Part shown: one piece after another, positions 35,497 to 46,700 of the stretch
Layout: each line of letters starts with the position of its first letter
How positions within the stretch are numbered: the stretch's first letter is position 1
DNA from: Kalmusia sp. IMI 367209
Lineage: Eukaryota > Ascomycota > Dothideomycetes > Pleosporales > Didymosphaeriaceae
NCBI GenBank assembly: GCA_027946365.1
Contig: JAPEUQ010000015.1
Coordinates: 124,001-188,000 of the forward strand
Direction of reading: 5' to 3'
DNA: 64,000 nucleotides
Notes under the pieces: model-generated
Seen by the model: the letters and a program-made list of their open reading frames with translations, nothing else
The model's database searches: none
What the model was told of the DNA's origin: nothing
Position numbers and translations under genes: made by a program

Positions 35497-36865
35497 ATGG
35501 TGTTTGCCCGCGTGTCCGACTGGTTTAGCCCTACGATTCCGAACTCGCTCGTGGATGATGGTCAGAGGGCCCGCCAGGCCGCGATGGAGAGCGTCGGATC
35601 GCTGCCGGATATGAGGAGGGAGAAGATAGAAGAGGCAGAGGTGGATGACGAGGCAGCGCGACCACCCTATAAACATGTACGGCGACCATGACGGCGCATT
35701 ATCACCGAACATCAATTGATGAGTATCGCAGGCAATACTGGCGGGCGGAATTGGAGGGTTGACGGGCGACATGCTGATGCACTCGCTGGATACCGTCAAG
35801 ACGCGACAACAGGGTGATCCGCACATGCCGCCGAAGTACACTTCCATGGGCAATACATACTACACCATATGGCGGCAAGAAGGCATAAAACGGGGGCTCT
35901 ATGGGGGAGTGGAGCCGGCATTTGTGGGATCTTTCCTTGGAACTTGCGCCTTCTTTGGGACCTACGAGTGGAGCAAGCGGCTGATGATCGACAATGGCAT
36001 TGCGCCCTCCATCTCGTACTTTACAGCCGGTATGTCGGGAAGCGCAGTTTGGTTTATGCCCTAGGAACCGGCGATCAGAACGGAACACCAAACTTGAGGT
36101 CAAAAATGCTAATATTGTCCAGGCCTCGTCGCCGACCTCGCCGCCGCACCCGTCTACGTCCCCTCCGAAGTTCTCAAAACCCGCCTCCAACTTCAAGGCC
36201 GCCACAACAACCCCTTCTTCAATTCGGGCTACAACTACCGCTCTACTCTCGACGCCGCCCGCACAATCGCCCGAACAGAAGGCTTCGGCGCCCTCTTCTA
36301 TGGTTACAAAGCCACCCTCTGGCGCGATCTCCCCTTCTCTGCTCTCCAATTCGCTTTCTACGAGGAGGAACGCGAGCTTGCAAAGCAATACATGGGGTCC
36401 AAAGACATTGGCCTGCCTCTCGAGATTCTGACAGCCGCGAGTGCAGGAGGCATGGCAGGTGTTATTACAACACCGCTGGACGTTGTAAAAACGCGCATCC
36501 AGACGCAACAACCCAGCACTTTAGTAACGCCTGCATACCCATCGATAGCTCCGCTTTCTCCCTCATCGACCGCAAAACACTCAACTTCTTCAAAATCCAG
36601 CAAATCCTCAATGCATTCAAACCGCCCAATATCCACATCCTCCCCTTCGACTACCCTCCGCCCCCACGGCGCCGCCACTCTCGACACGTCCTCCGTAATC
36701 CGCGGCTTACGGATAATATACCAGACCGAGGGGATATGGGGCTGTTTCCGGGGTGTAGGACCACGAGGCGTGTGGACGTCTGTGCAGTCGGGCACGATGT
36801 TGGTGCTATATCAGACGCTGCTCAAGTATTTTGAGCAAATGTCAAGCGGTGAGGGCGCTTTGTAA
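35497..36865 (+). CDS. mitochondrial carrier family protein, possibly Mme1-like
   Basis: Three exons (35497-35676, 35732-36029, 36123-36865) total 1,221 nt and encode 406 aa. Three mitochondrial carrier repeats are visible. The signature P-x-D/E-x-x-K-x-R-x-Q appears in repeat 2 as [11 protein letters not shown] and in repeat 3 as [10 protein letters not shown]. Repeat 1 has [11 protein letters not shown] with His in place of Pro. An extra Ser/Thr-rich insertion of about 60 residues lies in the third repeat. The protein moves a metabolite or ion across the inner mitochondrial membrane. Organisation and the N-terminal extension resemble the yeast Ymr166c/Mme1 group (magnesium export), but I cannot separate this from S-adenosylmethionine-type carriers by eye. 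The frame is intact. Confidence 0.9.
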
Positions 36866-37725
36866 TATATCCGTGTGTAATTGTATGGAAAGGTGTATAT
36901 TAGGGAACGAGACATGGAGAGTGTCTGAAGTCTTGGGTATAGATGCATCAGCGGCGTTCAGGGTAAGGGGCTGCGGATACCACGTGGTCTCGGATAGATA
37001 TTAGAAGCGCGAAATACCATACTCTCATGTTCGATTTTAGCCGTTCTTAGTCCCGATATGTGATGCAACGCAGAATGTCTTTGTCATCCTGATGCCAAAG
37101 CAACCGCGCTGAGGCAATTTTTGTCTCTGGGTACGGGAAAGCAGAGAGTGTGGGATAGCGGTGTTCCCGTCTACTAGGCCACCGTCCATCTATCCATGCT
37201 GAAACTGATACCCTTCAGGCTTTTGACGCTGAGCAGGCATCTGCAAATCTACCTCTACACGCGAAATTAATGTCACTGGCCTAATTTCTCATGTTTCCGT
37301 CAAACATCCCCATCCTCTTCTCCGCGCCTAGTTCCGGGCCTTGGACAAATTGTATGACAGCTTTGTTGACCTACATTGTTACTGTGGAGCCCTTCCTGCT
37401 CCTAGTGCTTAACAGTGCGATACAGGGCTCGAAGCTCCTGTCTGATACTAAGAAACTGATGTTCCAGTTTTGGGCTTGGTAGGGGTGGTTCATATTGGCT
37501 GGCCGCATGGCTGGCACTAGAGAACGAGGAGTGTATAGGCTTCGGGAGACAGACGGCAGTGTGAGATTCGAAATCGTAGATGAAAGAATGAACAGTGGTG
37601 GTATTGTATTGAGAGAAAGCGGAAGAGATTATGGGCTGGTAATGCTTCATTGTATATTGCTTGTGTGAATTTGCGTTGATGACTATTTACTTGACTGTTG
37701 GTTGCCCCTTGCGAGTCTGATTTCA
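36866..37725. other. intergenic region, convergent gene ends
   Basis: 860 nt between the ends of the carrier (plus) and the NLR gene (minus). Frames here (for example 37402-37729) have no recognisable sequence. No repeat was noticed. Confidence 0.4.
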
Positions 37726-40700
37726 TCAAAAAGTCGATCGCTGAGTCGGCAAGGGTGGTTGTATATTATCGGGCTCGTCTGGGCAAGAAGCTATAGTATC
37801 ATCCTCGTCTGAGAAATTGGCCATATCATCTTCCACATCGGATATTTCAGCTGTGCTATTGTCCGCACCGGAGGAAATAATTTCTTCTCGCTCTGCCTCC
37901 CATCTAGCCAACCATTTTGACGAATCAATAGTGTCCGGATGATCAATGCCTAGTCGACGGCGGCGTAGCTGTAAACATTCCTGCATGAGGGCTTTCGCCT
38001 CACCATCACGGCCTTGATATTTCCACGCACAGGCGAGATTATTCATACTTAACAGCGTGTCAGGGTGGTCGTATCCGAGCTTTATCCTACGAACCTCCAT
38101 TACTTGCACATTTAGCGCTTCGGCCTCGTCCAACCGGCCCTGTTTCCGGTACGTCAACGCTAGGCTGTTCATACAATTCACAGTGTCAGGATGGTCGTCC
38201 CCAAGCTGCCTCTTACGATTTTCTAGCACTTGAAGTTCTAGTGTCTCAGCTTTGTCCCATTGCCCTTGGTTCCAGTATGTTGACGCTAGGTTAAGCATGG
38301 CGCGTAGCGTGTCAAGATGGTTCTCTCCGAGTGTCTTTTTATTAGTCTCTAGTACTTGCACCTCTAGCGCTTCAGCCTCATCTAACCGATTTTGGTGCCA
38401 GTATGTGTATGCTAGCTGTTGCATGCTAATGATCGTGTTAGGATGGTCGTTTCCGAGCTTCGTCTTGCTAGTCTCTACTACTTGTATATATAGAGCTTCA
38501 GCTTCTTCCCACCGGCCTTGATCTTTGTACGTCGTTGCTAGGTTGTGTGTATGATCTAGTGTATCAGGATGGTCGTGTCCGAACTTCGTCTTGGAGGTCT
38601 CCATCAATTGCACGTCCAACTTCTCCACATCCTTCCACCATCCTTCCTCGAAATAAACATGCCCGACAGTTTTCCATACTGAACACATCCCTTCGTTGTT
38701 GAGCCCTAGCCCGTGAAGATGTGCCTCTCTGACATCAGGTATGTGCATTACCATGTGTCTTCGAAATTGTGGATTTGCCTCATCCTCCAAGAGGGTTGTG
38801 CAGGCTGCTAGTACAACGAGGAGGTGCCAACGATGCCAGGGCATCTGCTGTGCGTACTTTTTTGCTCGCCACTGGACAAGGCCGTGCATGCTCACCCCGG
38901 GCCAGTCGCCCTGCGTTCGCTGTATTAAGCTGTATCGAGCAAGCATGTCGCAGGCCTGGCGGTAGTGGAAGTTATCCCACCCCTTTCCATCAAAGGCTAG
39001 GATATTAGTGAGCCATGCCGGAAGTTCTGCCGCCTCATTGTCTAATTCCTGGTTCATAGCGATGACTTCTGAGCTCGCCAGCCGAAATACCTCGTCCTGC
39101 ACCAGCCCGCCGTGAAAATGCGCCAGAAAAGCAAGTAGCATGCCGGGGTGGCAATCCTTGGTGCGACTCTCAATCCTCTCGAGCGTGGTGTCCCATACCG
39201 TCCACACTGTCTTGTCGCTTGCTGATAATCCGAGGAATTGCTCGCTTTGTAGCAGATGATCTTGGTGCTTGTGGAAGTCCGTTAGGTACCGCCTTAGGGC
39301 TTGCCTCTGGTCCACATCATTGCCAATGTAGGCACCAGCGAGATCGAGGGCAAGGGCTAGGTGTCCAAGCCGCCCTGCGATCTCGTCGCACTCTTGAAGG
39401 ACCTCCTCTGGAAGTGGGTCAAGGTCGATATCCAGGTGTCTAAGAAGTAGTTTCCTTGCTTCGGTCGGCTCCATCGCGCCAATACATAAATGCTCACAGC
39501 GGTCACCTACTAGCTTTTGTGACAGATTGTCCTGGCTGGTAATAATTACGCTGCCTTGACTGCCCTTTGGAAGCACATTCTTGAGCCCCCATGTGAAGTC
39601 GTCGGCGTTGTCGATGATCGCGAGCCATTTGCTATCTGTCTCTTGACGATTTCGAAGCCACCTGAGCACAGCTTGTATGACGGGGGTGTCTACAAGCTTG
39701 GTGTTCTGTGTCGCGCCGCGAGCCACCGACAGTTGGAGCTCGCTTGCGCACCGCTCGAAACTCGAGCGAACAGACTCCTCGTTCCTGCCATCAATCCAGA
39801 GAACAGGATCATATTCGGCTTGATGATCCTGCGCATACTTTAGTGCTAACTGCGTCTTCCCCGCGCCGCCAAGCCCGCAGATAGCGAGGGCATGGGCGAC
39901 GCTGCCGTCCGAGTGTCGTACGCGCAGCTTCTCGTACACTGCAGTTGATAGTCCATTACGCTCCGTGTAGGTTCCTACTGTACCGACCGGAACGGCATAG
40001 AGACCAGGACTCTGATGTAAGGCGATAGGCTTGATGATGGCAATAAGTTTGCCAAGGACCATCTGGTAGTTATTGTCCCTCGATCCGAACTTGTTCAGAC
40101 CATAGTGATCAACAGGAAGCCCGATGTTCTCGACTCTTCCATACGTAGCCGACTGCTCGCGAACGCACTGTGTCTTACTTTAGCATGTACATTACTGGCC
40201 GATGCCATTTCACTTACGAACTCTTCCCACTGGAAGAACCACACTTTTAAGAGCCTCGTCTTGCGCTGCTCGAAGAAATTGACTACACGTAGGTTTTCGT
40301 TTACTGCCCTTTCAAACTCTTCATGCAGCTCTAAAAGCGATAAGGAGTCATACGACACTTCTTGAAGAAGCGCTGGATTTGACCCAAGCGGTTGTAACAT
40401 CCGAGCAGCGATGCTCCCCCATGTGCTGAAGCTGGACCCTCGGTGGGGGGTGCCTAGGAAGAAAACGCTCTTCGTGTGGTCGACAATATGGGCATGCGTT
40501 CGTCGATCGTTGTTAGCTAGAATAAGCGCCTATCGCTGTCAGTCCCCGTGCGTGTGCCAACAAGTATCGTGCAGTCATACGCGTTTAATGACGAGGCCAC
40601 CATAGCTGTGACCGATAAACACTAGGCTACGCGTGCGATCCTACTCAGCATGCGTGTCAGCGATGAAGAGGGACGAGGGTGTACAGGCGCACTAACAGCC

Positions 40701-41173
40701 TCAGTGGCACGCATCTCTGACCCTATGCGGTCGAGCAAGCTCTTGCCAAGAGTCCATAGCCGTGCTTGGACAGCATCTCTCTTCCAGTATGAGTCATAGT
40801 TGTAGAAAAAGATTCGGAGGTCCTTGTGGAGCGCTGCGGGAATGTCCTCCGGAAGCAAGCTCTCAACCCAGTTGCTATCCTTTGGTCCCCACGTCGTGTC
40901 GGGGTTCGAGCCGAGGCCGTGAACGAAAATGATGCTGGAAGCCAGTCAGCGTGTCTCTAAACAAAGCGCCTAGCACACGTGGACTTGCTCGATGCCATGG
41001 GCGCGTGCGGGCTTGTCGTGCGGATTGAGCTTGTCGGCTCTGACGAGACCGAACGGGCTGCGAGGCGCCTCTTTTGCCCGCAGACGCGACGGGATCTTCT
41101 TTGTGAGTTGGTCGTATATCAAGGCCGTCGTGATCAAAATGCCGAGGTACAGCACCGTCGATGTCGCGTCCAT
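37726..41173 (-). CDS. NLR-type protein: membrane anchor, SesB-like hydrolase, NB-ARC, TPR
   Basis: Five exons, starting at the ATG at 41173, encode about 1,080 aa; introns follow residues near 66, 145, 165 and 269. Residues 1-20 form a hydrophobic anchor. Residues 65-300 are an alpha/beta hydrolase of the SesB/putative-lipase type: IIFVHGLGSNP, DTTWGPKDSNW, the nucleophile in GHSYGG, LGTPHRG, and a histidine in VDHYGLNKF. The NB-ARC has the P-loop GLGGAGKTQLA, Walker B LAIIDNADD, and an IITSQD sensor element. A winged-helix-like region follows. The C-terminus has five 42-residue TPR (kinesin-light-chain type) repeats and part of a sixth (nt about 38600-37900), then an acidic tail. Fungal NLRs of this build act in allorecognition and cell-death or immune signalling; here the role is inferred from architecture. 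The TPR repeats are similar at DNA level, so unequal exchange could change their number. Confidence 0.9.
37900..38610 (-). repeat. coding TPR repeat array of the NLR gene
   Basis: Five 126-nt units encode 42-residue TPRs, each starting H-P-D-T or a variant and ending LG-D/N. The units differ from each other at many positions, so the array is old rather than freshly expanded. Repeats of this kind are the ligand-sensing part in fungal NLRs. Confidence 0.8.
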
Positions 41174-41537
41174 GGCTCGGCCCAGCACCGGGGCGACCCG
41201 GCAGGAGCGTGCGGATACTCGGGAGGGATGGGGCCGGGCGCGGGCCGGTCGCGCCTTCGGGCCGCTGTATTGGGAGTCAAGTGGTGGAGAGTCAAAGTGC
41301 GAAAAGGTAGAGGTGGAAGTGAAGGTAGCAACACAGCAGCAGCACAGCAGCAGTCCGTCGTACCGCGTACACCAATGAGGCTTCATCTCGTCTGGGCACA
41401 AGGCTGGCTGAGGCTGCCGAGGGGCTGCGTCAGCCGCAGCCTACCTCGAGACCAGCTCGTCTTCTGTACTCAACTTGCCAGTCAGTCTAGTTTTATTCTA
41501 CACCTAGCTAAATATAAATACAATTTCATTGTTTCCC
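41174..41537. promoter_or_regulatory. divergent promoter of NLR gene and membrane protein
   Basis: 364 nt between divergent starts. It includes a run of CAGCAG/CAGCAC triplets at about 41331-41356. No binding motif was identified. Confidence 0.4.
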
Positions 41538-42632
41538 ATGACCTACCCGCATGCTTCCGCGGCGCCCTTCCCTGAGTCGAACGCTCTGTCAAAACATCGC
41601 TTGAGAAGGCTCGAACATGAGCTCTCTCGCACAGAAAACGAATCGAATATACATATAGACTATATTCCGGGTGAGCCCAGCATAAAGCTCACTCGTGCCA
41701 ACGCCTACGGATTTCTGAGTTCCGAGCTCTCGACCCCCCTCCTCGACGAGCTGTATGACGCCCTTTGGCTAGTTGCGCGAAAGTCCGGAAAAAGCATCGA
41801 CTCTTTGAACATACAAAGAGTAAAATCGAGAGACATCATCGCAACCGAAGACGTCCGTCTACATCTCGTGTGGCACCGAAATAGAATATACATCAAGCCC
41901 ATGCCGGTGGGCTTGCTGAACTACGACTTTTGGGCCACCTACCTTGCATTCCCGAACGAGAACACAACTCCCGACCAGCACATATCTACATCAAAACCAA
42001 TCTCTCACAAGACCATTTTTGACAGGAAGATCGCATTAGGTTTCATGCGCTCGTACGCCTTCCTCGTGCGTCATCGCATCGACTTCGTGCTTGCACGCGA
42101 AGCCCACCTCTTCCCCACCGACCTCGAGTGGGAGGAGTGGAACGAATTTATTTCCCATTTTCGAAACATTGAGGATGATGAAGTAGCCAAAAGATATCAC
42201 TACGGCCAGCTGCGCCTCTCGCGCTTAAATTGGATTGTCCGATTGTTACGCCCTTCGTCCTCAACCACGACATGGTTCTATGAGATTCCGCATTGGTCGA
42301 TAGGCATGTACGTGGAACGCGCCGTTACACCGCTGCTCTTTGGGTTTGCAAGCCTTTCGCTGGTGCTGTCGTCTATGCAGGTTTTGCTAGCAGTTCCAGA
42401 TGAAGGCTTGGGGTTGATTCGCGGGGACGGCTCGGGACTTGTCGCCATGAGACGAGCGTTTTGGGTGTTTTCGGTTATGGTTCTGTTGATGTCGGCAGGC
42501 GTTTGGGTACTGTTGGTTATAATACCCTTGGGTGGGCTTCTTAGGGGTTTGGTGTGGGGTTGGAAGAACAGAGGGAAGATCGACGCGGATGGTGTAGCAC
42601 AGCGTGAGCAAGATGCTCTTCGCAAAGTCTGA
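41538..42632 (+). CDS. conserved fungal membrane protein, DUF6601-like
   Basis: A single exon starting at the ATG at 41538 encodes 364 aa. A basic N-terminal part is followed by a central segment with LHLVWHRNRIYIKPMPVGLLNYDFW and ALGFMRSYAFLVRHRIDFVLA. This pattern matches a widespread ascomycete family of unknown function (I believe DUF6601). Three hydrophobic segments near the C-terminus (TPLLFGFASLSLVLSSMQVLL, AFWVFSVMVLLMSAGVWVLL and VIIPLGGLLRGLVWGW) anchor it in a membrane. No catalytic motif is seen. It shares a short promoter with the NLR gene, which may reflect only compact spacing. Confidence 0.75.
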   Translation: MTYPHASAAPFPESNALSKHRLRRLEHELSRTENESNIHIDYIPGEPSIKLTRANAYGFLSSELSTPLLDELYDALWLVARKSGKSIDSLNIQRVKSRDIIATEDVRLHLVWHRNRIYIKPMPVGLLNYDFWATYLAFPNENTTPDQHISTSKPISHKTIFDRKIALGFMRSYAFLVRHRIDFVLAREAHLFPTDLEWEEWNEFISHFRNIEDDEVAKRYHYGQLRLSRLNWIVRLLRPSSSTTTWFYEIPHWSIGMYVERAVTPLLFGFASLSLVLSSMQVLLAVPDEGLGLIRGDGSGLVAMRRAFWVFSVMVLLMSAGVWVLLVIIPLGGLLRGLVWGWKNRGKIDADGVAQREQDALRKV

Positions 42633-43733
42633 TACAAGTTCTAGGATGTAGGAGTGGTGAAAATCTTCAAATACAAATACCATATATATTGAAGTTTCTG
42701 GAGGAGAATCAAGTGGAAGATTAAATACAACGACATATACACGCTAAAGGAGAATCTCCAGGCATGGTTGTAAATTTTTGAAATGATTCTGTGTGTTTTC
42801 GACGTAGCAATAGACATTACATGAATAAATGTGATGCCTGCAGACTACCTAACGAAAATGACGGCGTTCAAATGCTAGCATTTGTTCAAGGCCGCTCGAA
42901 CCGAATGCTGACATACATAGGCTGCCATGCCACTACGGTGTGGTTGCATCTGCGATCGTCATTTGTGACGTGCAGTTGTTGGGAGGGTGGGTGGCTCTTG
43001 CTCTTGCCTCGCGGCTCGAAGCGGCTAGCATCCGTCCTCCCTGCCAACATTCGCGGACCCTCGTTAGGCCGTTCTCTTGTCTTCTGTCCCCATCACCATG
43101 ACAATGTTCCCTCCAGCAGACAGCAATGTGGACTTTGTCTGCCTTTGTAAGTTGGCTTCTTGAGTCCTCGATGCACAGCGGGCTTGGTCATGAGATGACG
43201 AGCTTGGGGCTATCAGGCCGCAAGGACACCCCCCCAGTTGAGGGTGTACGGGCGAAACAGATCGAACTGCACCTAAGAAATGGCGATACTTCACTTTCTG
43301 CGGGTGGTCTCCCGGTACCCCAGACAACAGCATGGGTCGCGGTATGATGAACGAATCGCTGCTCAGGCACCAAGACTTCAGTGGTAGAGCTTCTACCACG
43401 ATAATCTTCTCAATAGTGGGCCCCCAAGTAGGCAAATATGCATCTTGACCCGTTCTTCCGATGGTATTGGAGGAGAAGATCAAATGAAGGCTTATCTGAC
43501 CGTTTACGCAGTCAGCGTAAGCGCAAACCCCCTGCGACTTCATTAGGCACAGCTGCTTGCAACAATCACTTTAAGTCCGACCTGAAAACAAGCAGCCCTC
43601 AATATGCTGTCAGCTTATGGTATAGCTAAAACATGATTTCCACCATGAGACTAGCGAGGGTCGCAATATCTGCTCTGGTGTCAACGAAGCAGTTCGCCAC
43701 TTTAGAGCGACTGTATCGACACCACATTGAACC
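42633..43733. other. intergenic region upstream of PKS2
   Basis: 1.1 kb without a supported gene. Short frames on both strands lack recognisable features. No CGG palindrome like that before PKS1 was found, and no tandem repeats, so the two PKS genes show no shared regulatory site by eye. Confidence 0.4.
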
Positions 43734-46700
43734 ATGGCATCCGATATACCCGAGCAGATTGCGATCATTGGAAATGGTTGTCGTCTTCCAGGTGGCACTT
43801 CCAACGCATCGAAGTTGTGGGAGGTGCTTCGAGACCCACCTGACCTCCTACGAGACGTGCCACCCGATCGTTTCCGCTGGGAGGGCTTCCATCGAGCAGA
43901 TGGCCGTCATGGCAGTATCAAGACCAAGTGTGCGTATTTTTTAGACGAGAACCTCCGCCACTTTGACCCGGAATTTTTCGGCATCCCTCCATCTGAGGTG
44001 GGGACTATCGATCCTCAACATCGCCTCCTTCTTGAAACCGTCTATGAAGCGATGGAGTCTGCTGGCCTGACTCTTGAAGAGCTTAGAGGCAGTGACACTG
44101 GCGTATATGTAGGAGAAATGTTTGACGACTATCATGAGCTTGCAGTCGTTGACCCTGATGCCGCTGGCGGGCGCATGCTGACTACGGGCACTGTTCGTAG
44201 CATGACTGCAAATCGCGTATCGCATGTTTTCGATTTCCGCGGACCATCCATGGCTATTGATACAGCTTGTTCTTCGAGCATGGTTGCCGTTCATCTTGCT
44301 GTTGCATCTTTACGGCGAGGAGAATCGAGGGTGGCCTTTGCCTGTGGAGTCAATCTCGCTTTAGTTCCAACTATTTTCCAAGCAGGATCAAGAATGAACA
44401 TGCTCAGCCCAGACGGACGCAGTAAAATGTTCGATGCAAAAGCTGATGGCTATGGACGAGGAGAAGGGATCGGTGTGCTATGCTTGAAGCGTCTCGATCT
44501 TGCCCTTGAAGATGGTGATGCGATTGAGTCAGTGATACGCCACACAGGCATCAATCATGATGGACGAAGTCGGGGTCTTACTGCACCTAGCGCAGAGGCT
44601 CAAGCGCAATTAATTTGCGACACTTATCGAAGTGCTGGACTCGATATATCTCAGCCCTCTTCCAGACCTTCGTACTTTGAAGCGCATGGTATGCTACTAA
44701 TCTCGAACTTGAGTCCCGACACTTACTTGGGAATAGGAACCGGCACGCGCGTAGGCGACCCAGCTGAAGCGGAAGCAATCGAAACAGCTTTTTTTCCACC
44801 AAATCGAGAAGACACTGGCAATGACTTTCTATATACTGGATCTATCAAGACTGTTATCGGCCACACAGAAGGTACAGCCGGAATAGCTGGCTTATTCCGT
44901 GCATCGCTTGCGTTGCAGCATGCAATAATTCCGCCCAATCTACACTTTGATCGAATAGCCCCAAAAGTTGCAAAGTGGGCGAAGCATCTGCGAATAGCAA
45001 CCGCAGCTACCCCTTGGCCGAGCCTACCGGAGGGGTGTCCGCGCCGGGTCTCCGTGAATAGTTTCGGTACGTTACATGCAATATCCCCTAAACATCGATA
45101 AGGCTTTTGTGTAAACAATACGTGTAGGGTTTGGAGGCACAAACGTGCACGTTATCCTAGAGAGCTTCCAGCCTCCCCGTTCTTCGAATTACTCCAGCTT
45201 AAAGTCCGATGAGTCCGACGGGGGTCCTGCATTCGTGCCTTTCGTCTTTTCCGGTATATCCCAAGCTGCTCTGAAAGCCACCTTGGAAAGCCACCTTGCT
45301 TACCTGCATCGAACCGGAGAGCATGTCTCCTTGCGAGACTTGGCATGGACCCTTGGGTATAAACGTTCGCAATTGGATTATCGATGTTCAATTTCAGCTA
45401 GAAGCCATGCCGAATTGGTGGATCATCTTGCAAAGGAACTCGATGATGTCAAAATTGGACGAACAACGCCTACAAAGGCTCACACTCGAAGGACTGGTTT
45501 TCTAAACCCTCACATCTTGGCTGTCTTTACTGGCCAAGGAGCGCAGTATGCCGGCATGGGTAGACAGCTCATCGAATCGTCCACTTATGCAAGCGGTATC
45601 ATTGATAATCTTGATGATGCCTTAGCCTCTTTGCCTACTTCAGATCGACCGCAATGGAGATTAAGAGACGAGCTGATGCTTGACGAGAGCTATTCTCGGG
45701 TGCATGAACCCGCAATGTCTCAACCCCTAACTCTGGCCATCCAAATTCTATTGGTATACCTGCTGCAGGCTGCTGGGATAAAATTGACGGCGGTAGTCGG
45801 GCATTCGTCTGGCGAGATAGGAGCTGCTTTTATAGCGGGGCTTATAAGCGCGGAGGATGCGATTTGCAACGCCTATTATCGAGGCATCCATTCAAGCCAG
45901 GCATCAGGCAATGATGAACAAAGCGGCGGAATGTTGGCAGCAACTATCCCAGTCGAAGATGCCGTTGCGGTTTGCAAGCTCTCCGAATTCGAGGGTCGAA
46001 TGACAGTTGCAGCTGTTAATAGCTCTAACAACGTTACATTTTCGGGAGACAGGGACGCTATAGAAGAAGTTAAAATCATTCTAGACGGAGGTGGGATTGT
46101 CACCAAAGCTCTCTCGGTCGAAAAGGCGTATCATTCGTCTCATATGCTTTGCAGTAGCAAAGCTTACAGGGGGTCGCTAGAACACTTAGTGACCGCCTCG
46201 CCCTCGCCAAACAATGCATGTCCCTCGTGGTATTCAAGCGTGGATCCTGGCTGTCGCATGGTATCCAACAGTGCAGCATACTGGTCAGACAATATGACTC
46301 GTCCTGTCATGTTCAAAGACGCAATATCAAGCGCAATCGCTGAAACCGGGATACCGGATCTGGTCATAGAAGTGGGACCGCGTTCGGTTCTCAAGAGCGT
46401 TATTCAGGAAACCATTGCTGAATCAGGCGGCAGCGACCCTGTGTATATCAGTCTGCTCAAACGAGGGGCTGATGCAGTCCAGTCATTTTCGAACTCTCTC
46501 GGTATAATTTGGAGGCACTTTGGACGCGAAACAGTCAACTTCGTAAACCTGGACCGCACCATTTCTAATAAGACTCAACCAAAGCTGATCAAAGATCTAC
46601 CAACGTATCGTTGGCAGTACGATAAGGAGTATTGGTGGAAGAGTAGAAACATGCAAAAGCGACTCCAGTCTATTACTCCCCCCAACGAACTTCTAGGCTT

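Noticed and set aside
35702..36511. 269-codon minus-strand open frame
   Set aside because: Antisense shadow of the mitochondrial carrier; no recognisable sequence.
35869..36834. 321-codon open frame
   Set aside because: It is a shadow of the mitochondrial carrier gene, with no carrier motifs in this frame.
37900..38610. CRISPR-like or minisatellite repeat array
   Set aside because: The 126-nt periodicity is the coding TPR array of the NLR gene; a eukaryotic window is also not expected to hold CRISPR.
40979..41575. 198-codon plus-strand open frame
   Set aside because: It is antisense to the NLR first exon and its promoter; composition is that of a shadow.
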